From: Ovis canadensis
Lineage: Eukaryota > Chordata > Mammalia > Artiodactyla > Bovidae
Assembly (NCBI RefSeq): GCF_042477335.2
Contig: NC_091255.1
Span: 13,556,501-13,620,500 of the forward strand
DNA length: 64,000 bases
Direction: 5' to 3'
Below the pieces are notes generated by a model that made no database searches, was not told the DNA's origin, and saw only the letters and a program-made list of their open reading frames with translations. This document shows, piece after piece, positions 55,863 through 64,000 of this stretch (positions are counted from its first letter, which is position 1; every line of letters begins with the position of its first letter). The position numbers and the translations under genes are program-made.

Positions 55863-56581
55863 ATTTCCCCACTACAATGTATTAACTTATTTAAATTTTA
55901 AAAATAAAAATATTTCATTATGATAATTTAATCAATTAACATTTACCATAATATCTGTTAGATGTATTTATCCCTTTGCAACTTGTTTTCTTTATTTTTG
56001 GTCTAGTAAAAACTAGTTTTAGCAAGTACTGAATGTCACATCTCTGAGAATATAAATTATTAAATCTGTTATTCAGATATGCATGGTAGGCAGACTTTTA
56101 TCTGATGAGATTTTTAATTATATGAAATAAAACTTTTAATGCAGTTGTGGGAGTTATATATCAAAGTAAAACTAATTTGTTTTCTAAAATAGATCCATCT
56201 TCTATTTTTCCCCAGCATTCCACTTTCTCTGTTTTTGCTGACCTAACCGTTTTTGGTTATGAGTCACCAAACAAGGAAAACAATATTTTCTTTCAAAATA
56301 TTATTGGAAGAATAGTGTTTTCTTTCTGTGTCATTCATTAATGCTGTGAAGTTGAGGTGCTGGGGTGGAGATGTAATATTAAATGAACCCCTATTAATTG
56401 AAGACCTGCTTGCTTGTATAAAGGATGGAACAGGAGGGAAAGAAAAGGCATTTTATGATTTTTAAGAATATGACAATGGATACCTTTTCATGTGGAGGCA
56501 AAAACAAAACAAAACAAAAAAAAGCCTGCTGTTTGGATAGATAAGATTAAATCAATTTCATTATTGTAATGAAGTTTAATT
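55863..56581. other. STXBP4 intron 1, A+T rich
   Basis: No exon, RNA gene or named repeat is seen here; a short (CAAAA)n run lies near 56500-56520. Confidence 0.4.
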
Positions 56582-56648
56582 TAGGTTGGTGCAAACGTAA
56601 TTGCAGTTTTTTCATTGTTGAAATTTGTCATTTGATACTGGAATACAT

Positions 56649-57490
56649 GAAGCACAAGCTGGAATCAAGATTGCTGGGAGAAATATCAATAAGCTCATAT
56701 ATGCAGATAATACCACTCTAATGGCAGGAAACGAAGAGGAACTAGAGAGCCTCTTGATGAAAGTGAAAGAGGAGAGTGAAAAAGATGACTTAAAACTCAA
56801 CATTCAAAAAACAAAAATCATGGCATCCGGTACCATCACTTCATGGCAAACAGACAGGAAAAAATAAAAACAGTGACAGACTATTTTCTTAGGCTCCGAA
56901 ATCACTGTGGATGGTGACTGCAGCCTTGAAATTAAAAGACGTTTCCTCCTTGGAAGAAAAGTTTTTCTTTTCTCTGACAAACATAGACAGCGTTTGAAAA
57001 AGTAGAGACATCACTTTGCCGACAAAGGTCCATCTAGTCAAAGCTATGGTTTTTCCAGTAGTCATGTACGAAATGTGAGAGTTGGATCATAAAGAAGGCT
57101 GAGTGCTGAAGAATTTATGCTTTTGTATTTTGGTGTTGGAGAAGACTCTTGAGAGTCCCTTGGACAGCAAGGAGATCAAACCAGTCAATCCTAAAGGAAA
57201 TCTATCCTGAGTATTCATTGGAAGGACTGATGCTGAAGCTAAAGCTCCAATACTTCGGCCACCTGATGCGAAGCGCCAACTCATTGGAAAAAAAACCCTG
57301 ATGCTAGGAAAGATTGAGGGCAGGAGGAGGAGGGGGCGACAGAGGAGGAAATGGTTGGATGGGATCATCGACTCAGAGGACATGAGTTTGAGCAAACTCC
57401 GGGAGATGGTGAAGGATAGGGAAGCCCGGTATACTCTAGTTTATGGGGTTACAGAGTCAGACATGACTGAGCTACTGAACAACAACAAAT
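56649..57490 (+). mobile_element. BovB LINE inside the mariner
   Basis: The sense BovB runs from gaagcacaagctggaatcaa to the caacaacaaat tail. TGGAATACAT at 56639-56648 and TGTAATACAT at 57491-57500 form a 10-base target-site duplication with one mismatch. Frames include KDDLKLNIQKTKIMASGTIT with several stops. Confidence 0.92.
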
Positions 57491-57613
57491 TGTAATACAT
57501 TCTTAAGTAAATGTGGTTATGTTACACATCATTTTAATACACATTTTTTGCCTTTTTTTTTTTTTTGCTAGTGACTTAATTTCTTGCTATTTATTTTATA
57601 TTTATTTTAGACT

Positions 57614-58640
57614 ATGGAAATGATGTTAGACAAAAGGAAATATGAGCAGTTTTCTTATTCAATTTTATAAATGTATCATAAGACAGCAGCACCAACTCAC
57701 AACATCAACAACGCATTTGGCCCAGGAACTGCTAACAGAAGTACAGTGCAGTGGTGGTTCAAGAAGTTTTGCAAAGAAGACAAGAACTTTGAAGACGAAG
57801 AGCGTAGTGGCTGGCCATTGAAAGTTGGCAGCGAGCAACTGAGAGTCATCATTGAAGCTGGTCCTCTTACAGCTACACAAGAAATTGCCAAAGAACTCAA
57901 CAGCGACCAATCTAAGGTCATTGTTGAGGCAAATCCATTTGAGGCAAATTGGAAAGGTGAAAAAACTCGCCAAGTAGGTGCCTCAAAGAGCTGACTACAA
58001 ATCAAAAACCTTGTCATTTTGAACTGTCATCTTCCTTTTCTCTGTGCAGCTACAATGAACCATTTTCCAATGGGATTGTGACGTGTAATGAAAAGTGAAT
58101 AGTGTACAACAACCAGCAGTGACCAGCTCAGTGGACCGAGAAGAAGCTCTAAAGCACTTCCCAAAACCAGACTTGCACCAAAGGTCAGGGCCACAGTTTG
58201 TTGGTCTGCTGCCTGTCTGATCCACTACAGCTTTCTGAATTCCCATGAAACCATTACATCTGAGATGTATGCTCAGCAAATTGATGAAATGCACCAAAAA
58301 CTGCAAGGCCTGCAGCAGCTTTGATCAATAGAAAGGGCCCAATTCTGCACAACACCACCCAACCACACATTGCACAAGCAACACTTCAAAAGTTGAACGA
58401 ATTGGATTATAAAATTTGGCCTCATCTACCATATTCCCCTAACCTCTTGCCAACTGATCACCACTTCTTCAAGCATCAGAATGTTTTGCAGGCAAAACGT
58501 TTCCACAACCAGCAGGATGCAGAAAATGCTTTCCAAGAGTTTATTAAATCCCACAGCATGATTTGTAAACTATAGGGATAAACAAACTTGTTTCTCATTG
58601 GCAAAAACCGGTTGATTGTAATGGTTCCTGTTTTGATTAA
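57614..58640 (+). pseudogene. Mariner transposase pseudogene
   Basis: The reading frame starts MEMMLDKR at 57614 and shifts within 40 bases. It then shows the helix-turn-helix region NINNAFGPGTANRSTVQWWF and recovers a C-terminal half from 58321 (NRKGPILHNTTQPHIAQATL; YSPNLLPTDHHFFKH; FHNQQDAENAFQEF). It ends at TAA 58638-58640 after HWQKPVDCNGSCFD. The catalytic VTCDE reads VTCNE followed by a stop, and the HDN motif reads HNT. Two of the three acidic DD34D residues are therefore Asn; only the third, in PTDHHFF, remains. Confidence 0.92.
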
Positions 58641-58726
58641 TAAATATGTTTGAACCTAGTTATAATGATTTGAAATTCACAGTCCAAAACCACAATTACT
58701 TTTGTACCAACCTAACATCATTTTCA

Positions 58727-59004
58727 GGAGAAGGCAATGGCACCCCACTCCAGTACTCTTGCCTGGAAAATCCCATGGATGGAGGAGCCTGGTAGGCTGC
58801 AGTCCATGGGGTCGCGAAGAGTTGGGCACAACTGAGCGACTTCACTTTCACTTTTCACTTTCATGCATTGGAGAAGGAAATGGCAACCCACTCCAGTGTT
58901 CTTGCCTGGAGAATCCCAGGGATGTGGGAGCCTGGTGGGCTGCCGTGTATGGGGTTGCACAGAGTCGGACATGACTGAAGCGACTTAGCAGCAGCAGCAG
59001 CAGC
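58727..59004 (+). mobile_element. Bov-A2 SINE abutting the mariner
   Basis: AACATCATTTTCA at 58714-58726 and 59005-59017 is an exact 13-base target-site duplication. Its first base is the last base of the mariner TA target, so the SINE landed at the mariner edge. The two Bov-A units, linker and (CAG)n tail are clear. Confidence 0.96.
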
Positions 59005-59017
59005 AACATCATTTTCA

Positions 59018-61246
59018 TAAAAGAGAAACAGCATATTACTACATTAACTAAAACTCTTTTCCTACTTTGTTGGAGGATGACATTTTTCCACATTAATTAA
59101 TTTTCCAGTATGCTATAGTGAAAAAAACTTGCATTTGAAGCCAGGTAAAACTGGATTCAAATTCTGCTTTACAGCTATTTAGCATTGTGGTCATAGACAA
59201 GTCACATAGTTTCTCCATTAACTGATTTTTTTTTTTTAATGTAAAATGAGTGCATATTACCCGTCTTCTGGTGCTGCTCAGAGGATAAAATGCTCTAATA
59301 GCATGTCTGGCTGTATTGATGTTGTGTGATGACTCCTCCAAGTCCCCAGCACCCAGTGCATATCACTGTCAGGGCACTCAGCACCCTCCGGATGTCTGTT
59401 CATTTGATTATCTCTAGGGATAGACTCTTCGCTTTTTTTTTTTTTTTTTTTTTACCTCCAGCACTTAAGACAATGTCAGATATGTTAGGTGAATGAAATA
59501 ATTTAAAAACTGAAATTTCGTTTTAATACTTTAAAGTGGTAAAAAGTTTAAGTGACACTATATGGAATCTATTATAAAATTTAACAATGACACATCCATT
59601 ATGCTTGGATATCTATGATCCAGGGACCCAGTGCCCTGTTAAGACAAATCACTACCAGATCTTACTTGCTTTGGTAACACTGAAAAGGGCTCAGTTTTTC
59701 ACATGTCCCTTAATCCTCCTGGCAACCCTTTGAGCTAAGTGTTACTGTCCTTACCTTAATATAAAGCGATGCCAGGAAGTTAGGTAATTTTCTAAGACTG
59801 TATGGCTACCATATAGCAGTATTGCCATTTGAACTCTGCTTTTTTTTTTTTTAACTTAAATATAATGTATTTTCCATGGTATTAAATAAGATAAATACAT
59901 TTGAAATACTTAGCATAGTGTGTGATGCATGATGCCAAATGGTAGTTGCTAATATTGTAATATCAAAACTTCATCACTGAACGGTTGGAAATCTTCTCCA
60001 AACATGTATTAATAAAGCAGTCTCCAATGTATTTATGAAAACTTGCTTTTAGAATTGAACCCTCTGATACAGCTGTCTTAGTCTTGTGGACTGATGCCGC
60101 AGTCCACAAGACTGCTTGACTTGGGTCATTACTCTGTTAAGCCCTAGGATTTTAAGCTCTTCCCTCAAGTTCCCCCTCCTTCCTGCGTGGGATACTGAGT
60201 AAACTTCCTGCTTCCTGGCCACTGGGCTCTTGCTGCTGACAGCAGTGTTGCTTGGTGGCTTCCCTTTCCTGCTGCAGTTGATGCGCATGCTCCCACAGTT
60301 TCTGTTGCTTGCTACCACAGGGGCTGTGAAAGTTGAAGCAGGTTTTTAACATCCAGGCCAGTGATACAGCTCTGTGTTAGGATCTCAGAAGGTAGTTGGT
60401 GCTTCTTCAGAATCTGTTTAATTTATTGGTGGAAGAATCTAGGGTTTCTTTCACATAAGTAGTTGGAGAAGAGATTTTAATTCTCTACCTCAGTTTCTCT
60501 CTGCTTAGAACTATGGGTCCTGAGTCCTCAGCCTCTGTGGGATTCTGCAAGATAGGCTGATCTACAGCTCTGGCTGTTTTTGAGGTCAGAATTTTGCCAT
60601 GAGTGAGATATGGTGTGCTGAGTTAGTGGTTGTCCTTGGGCTTCTTAGAGATGTAAATGCCACCTCTGTTTACCCCAGTACACCCTATAGATATTACCAT
60701 TTTCTTTATGTGTGCTCAAACTTAAAAGTGTTACAAAGCCTTTCCCTAGCTTTCAGCTTCCTCAGTCCTCTTTTTACCAATTATCATCCTGCTGTCTATT
60801 TTTTGTCTTCCAGAAATTAATTGAAATTTTTCATCTCATGGCTTTTCTTTCATTTTTTCCTTTAACATTATGAGTTCATACTGTTTGTAACCCTTTACTC
60901 TTGTATTGTGGGCGCTTAGAGGGAAAGAAGACACATGCCAAAGTCATGCTGACGTTCTTAACTGAAATCAGATTTTTTTTAAATTTAACTTTACTAAGGT
61001 ATTTTTGATTTATAACAGATAGCACGTATTTCTACTGAGACAGTTTGGTACATTTTGACATGAAAACCATCACTACTACCTACTGTACCTATGAAGAAAC
61101 TGACACTTGAAGGAGCCTAGAAGCTCAGATTGGAACCCAGGCTTGTCTGATGTCAAGTTCCATGCTGTGGGCTCTGAAGTCTGAGTTCTAGCTGCGAAAA
61201 CAATTGACTATTTCTCATTTGCACAGGGAAAGAACGCAATCTCTGA
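59018..61246. other. STXBP4 intron 1, old repeats and unassigned sequence
   Basis: MIR-like patches lie near 59120-59400, 59690-59840 and 61070-61180. Poly-T runs lie at 59433-59454 and 59840. A palindrome lies at 60080-60113. The minus-strand frames at 60049-60352 have no recognised domain. Confidence 0.45.
60080..60113. repeat. Inverted repeat with 8-base loop
   Basis: GTCTTGTGGACT at 60081-60092 is followed by an 8-base loop and its perfect complement at 60101-60112. The outer A-T pair extends the stem to 13. No T run follows, so it is not a terminator; its role is unknown. Confidence 0.9.
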
Positions 61247-61384
61247 ATCCTGCTGCTGCTGCTAAGTCACATCAGTCGAGTCCGATTCTGTGCGACCCTA
61301 CGGACAGCAGCCAATCAGGCTCCTCTATCCACGGGATTCTCTAGGCAAGAATACTGGAGTGGGTTGCCATTTCCTTCTCCACTG
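61247..61384 (-). mobile_element. Bov-A SINE monomer, antisense
   Basis: A (CTG)n head and one Bov-A unit (gctaagtcacatcagtcgag to tgccatttccttctcc) are present. CTGAATC flanks both sides (61242 and 61382 regions). Confidence 0.85.
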
Positions 61385-61605
61385 AATCTAACTTCTCATT
61401 TCTTTAATAAGAGGGTTGTGCTAAATGATCCTGATGTCTTTTTCAACTTCACGTTTTTATACTTCATGTGTATTTCATATGCAGAAGTGTTAAATCTCTG
61501 TTTAAATACAGTTTTTTCAATTAAATGAAACTGTGCTATTCTCTGTAATTTTCAAGTGGAGCTGTATATAAGACATTAAGAATAGTATTTTTTTTCTTTT
61601 TATAG

Positions 61606-61683
61606 GAAAGCATTTAAGAAGCTCTTGGAGTAACATGAGTCAGAGTAATGTAGGACCTGCAGGAAGTCTGTCAAGATAGTTAG
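61606..61683 (+). other. STXBP4: Probable STXBP4 5'UTR exon with a small uORF
   Basis: A pyrimidine tract ending tttttatag precedes 61606 and a donor gtgaga follows 61683, defining a 78-base exon. It has no long open frame. It contains ATG at 61635 followed by 13 more codons and TAG at 61677-61679 (MSQSNVGPAGSLSR). It sits 460 bases upstream of the first coding exon, matching the multi-exon 5' leader typical of this gene. Use of the exon is inferred from splice sites alone. Confidence 0.5.
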
Positions 61684-62143
61684 GTGAGACAATATTATTT
61701 TTTTCAGAGTGGATTGTATAATTATTTTGCAGATGATCTGACTATAAAATTTTTAGCTTTGTGCTCACAAGAGACATTCTGCTCAGTCTTTTATTATGTG
61801 GTTTTTAAGCTTACTAATGGTAGAAGCTACAATAGTTACCAATACTTAAAACTGTGTTCTTCACTTCTGCTAGAAAATGCAGATTTTTATATAATGATAT
61901 AGATATAGTCCTGTAACTCCATCTAGCTGTCTATCTATAGAACTGTCTATACAGTTCTTAAGATATTATCAGCAATGACTAAAATGCCATAGCTTAAAAT
62001 ATATAAAATATATAAATATCTATCATCTATACACAGGCATATATTGTTTACATGCAAAGTATATATAATGTTTTTATGCAAAGCTGAAATCAAATTTGAC
62101 TATTCTAAGATATGACAATTTATTTTCTACTCTCCAATCTTAG

Positions 62144-62272
62144 GAAAAAGAAGAATTTATAGACTCTTCGTCAAGATCTTCATTTACGCAGCTGTTAAAT
62201 CCAAGGCTACAGTTGTGGTGAAACCATGAATAAAAATACATCTTCTGTAGCATCATCCAGTCTGCTTGAAAA
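62144..62272 (+). CDS. STXBP4: STXBP4 first coding exon (ATG at 62226)
   Basis: STXBP4 (Synip) is a PDZ, coiled-coil and WW-domain protein that binds syntaxin-4 and restrains GLUT4 vesicle fusion in insulin-responsive cells. The exon follows an acceptor ccaatcttag and ends at the donor gtaatt. The start ATG at 62226 has A at -3 and opens MNKNTSSVASSSLLEK, breaking inside the Lys codon after 47 coding bases. This matches the N-terminus just before the PDZ domain in mammals. The 82 leader bases in this exon contain no ATG. The next exon is not within the remaining 1.7 kb. Confidence 0.9.
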
Positions 62273-62559
62273 GTAATTTCTAAATTAAATTTAATATGTT
62301 TGAAGTGTCATAGTTTAAAATATATAGAATATTAATGAATGTTGGGGGAAAGTTTCATACAGCTAACTACCTGTGGTGTAAGATAGTGGTAATAAAAAGG
62401 TTGATCAGTGATTACCTTTCATTGTAAATCAAGGTATAGGGTAAATCCTGCCTTCTCTTTTAGAATTATTTATAGAGCTGGATTTTTAAACATTTGGTCT
62501 GATTTTTTAAATATCTAAAATATTTTATAATTCCAGTATAACTATAACATAATGTAAAA

Positions 62560-62830
62560 TTAACATTTGCTGAATAACAAACAAGCTCTAATACCTTAAA
62601 ACAAGCAAGCATTTATTCTTTATCATGATTCTGTGGACGGTTCCAATTTGCACCGGATCCTGTAGGATGGCCTCACTGATGTGTTCTGGGGGCCTTGTTT
62701 AGAAGGTTGCCTGGCTGAGGTCTCTTTCAGCCTGGTCTCCCCTCCTCCAGGCAGCGAGCTCAGGCTTTCTCACGTGGTGCACAGTGGTTCCCAGCAGCAA
62801 GCACGAGTGGTTTTCAAACGTCTGTTTTCC
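62560..62830. mobile_element. Possible MaLR-type solitary LTR remnant
   Basis: Segments such as ttaaaacaagcaagcattta and ggttgcctggctgaggtctc fit the layout of MLT1-like LTRs, heavily diverged. No retroviral coding sequence is present. Confidence 0.4.
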
Positions 62831-63625
62831 TCACATTTGCTTATGCACCATTGACTGAAACAATGTAGGTAACAAGTCCGAATTCAAGGTCTAGAGTTAC
62901 AGACTTTACTTTTTAAGGGAAGGAACAGTAAAGCCACATTCTGGGGCCATCCAGACAGAGAGGGGAAGAATTGGTGGTCATTCTGTAAACATGTGACACA
63001 CAGAACAAAGTGCACTCAGAAGGCCTGCTTTCAGTCTTACCCTTCTTTCCGTGCCCTCTTTCTCCTATAAATACCATCTTTTTTGTTCATTCTCTTTCAG
63101 TGTTTCTTTTTGAATGAGGAAATACATATCCATGTGAATATATATGCATGTCATATATATGTGTGTATATAATTATATTTTTTCTCAAAACAATTGTTTA
63201 TTCTGTATAAAGTTCTACTGGACATTAGATAGTCTTCTACTCTTGCTTACGTAGTAAACGAGTGTACACCAGTATTGACTCAAGTTTTAAGGTCTTTCCT
63301 AGAGAATGGTGTCAGGTCAGTTAAACTCAGTGTATCTTTCTCTGATGCCTCATCCTGGGAGCACTGGGAAGCTCCAGTCTCCTAGGGACATAAGCCAGGC
63401 CCAGCTGTGTTGATGAAGAATTCTGTCCACAGTGCTCCATGCACTGGTACTGAACAGCTTTGCTCTGTGGCAGCACAGAGTTTTATTCAACTTCTCAAGG
63501 CAAAATAGAGCTAATGAGAAAGAAATATATTACTAAGGCAAGATGTTCTAAAACACCCAGTATCCCAGGCTCCACTTGCCAGTGCATTCTTGACAAAAAT
63601 GTAGCGTATTGTATATAGTGGTATT
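62831..63625. other. STXBP4 intron 2, unassigned
   Basis: No PDZ-encoding exon, RNA gene or named repeat is visible here. Confidence 0.45.
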
Positions 63626-63868
63626 TTGGGGCTGTGCTGGGTCCTCGTTGCTGCTTGGGCTTTTCTCCAGCTGCAGGGAACTGGGGCTGCTCTCTAGTTG
63701 TGGTGCGTGGGCTTCTCACTGTGGCGGGCTTCTCTTGTAGTGCACAGGCTGGATGGTTGTGGCACACAAGCTTAGTTGCTCTGTGGCTTGTAGGATCCTC
63801 CTGGACCTGGCGTTAACCTGTGTCTCCTGCATTGGCAATGGATTCTTTGCCACTGAGTCACCAGGATA
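63626..63868 (-). mobile_element. CHR-2-type SINE, antisense
   Basis: The stretch gctgggtcctcgttgctgct to ttgccactgagtcaccagga matches the long antisense elements at 5129 and 51335. Confidence 0.78.
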
Positions 63869-64000
63869 GTGAAAGTCAAAGTCCTTCTGTCCTGTCTGAC
63901 TCTTTGCTACCCCATGGACTATACAGTCCATGGAATTCTCCAGGCCAGAATACTGGAGTGGGTAGCCTTTCCCTTCTTCAGGGGGTCTTCCCAACTCAGG
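63869..64000 (-). mobile_element. Bov-tA SINE, cut by window end
   Basis: An antisense Bov-tA begins at agtgaaagtcaaagtccttc and is still running at the last base (cttcccaactcagg). Confidence 0.88.

Larger units (their letters stand above)
56582..58714 (+). mobile_element. Hsmar1-like mariner, split by a BovB
   Basis: The left inverted repeat GGTTGGTGCAAACGTAATTG starts at 56584 and the right one (complement of CAATTACTTTTGTACCAACC) ends at 58712. Both are flanked by TA at 56582-56583 and 58713-58714, the mariner target. Without the inserted BovB the element is about 1.3 kb, the normal mariner size. It carries a decayed transposase and is plainly inactive. Confidence 0.93.

Noticed and set aside
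56582-58714. The mariner as a domesticated transposase gene
   Set aside because: The early frameshift, stops and loss of two catalytic Asp leave no continuous reading frame, and no fused host exon is seen.
60049-60352. Minus-strand frames rich in Gln/Arg/Ser as a possible processed pseudogene
   Set aside because: I could not match them to any family. There is no poly(A) tail or target-site duplication, and the two frames overlap each other, so a retrocopy is not supported.

Overview
This is a nuclear chromosome window from a pecoran ruminant, most likely a bovid. That reading rests on many BovB (RTE) LINE fragments, tRNA-derived Bov-tA and Bov-A2 SINEs, CHR-2-type SINEs and ruminant L1 pieces, which occur together only in that group. 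Coding sequence is a small fraction, split into short exons with consensus splice sites. No bacterial, viral or CRISPR-like system is visible. The gene order TOM1L1 (+), COX11 (-), STXBP4 (+) matches the mammalian order (human 17q).

Layout. Positions 1-28975 hold the 3' half of TOM1L1: eight coding exons from 7647 to the stop at 27284-27286, then a probable 3'UTR exon from 27868. They encode the end of the GAT domain and the adaptor tail with clathrin, SH3 and SH2-type motifs. COX11 runs on the minus strand from its ATG at 35263 to its stop at 29173. All four exons are present and predict a 282-residue mitochondrial copper chaperone. TOM1L1 and COX11 converge, and their best poly(A) signals lie two bases apart at 28955-28968. 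A CpG island at about 34780-35420 covers COX11 exon 1 and the shared promoter with STXBP4. The STXBP4 first exon ends at a splice donor at 35415, a probable second 5'UTR exon lies at 61606-61683, and the first coding exon is 62144-62272. The rest of STXBP4 is beyond the window.

The introns are full of transposons, especially the first STXBP4 intron. Two places preserve a readable history. At 42219-48378 a BovB contains an L1, which contains a second BovB, which contains a Bov-tA SINE, with target-site duplications at three junctions. At 56582-58714 an Hsmar1-like mariner is split by a BovB and abutted by a Bov-A2.

The genes are linked by position, not pathway. TOM1L1 is an endosomal/Src-family adaptor, COX11 matures cytochrome c oxidase in mitochondria, and STXBP4 is a PDZ/WW syntaxin-4 regulator. 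COX11 and STXBP4 probably share a promoter, and TOM1L1 and COX11 share a termination zone. Gene identities and human comparisons come from recalled family knowledge, not a search. Repeat boundaries without a stated target-site duplication are accurate to about 10-20 bases.
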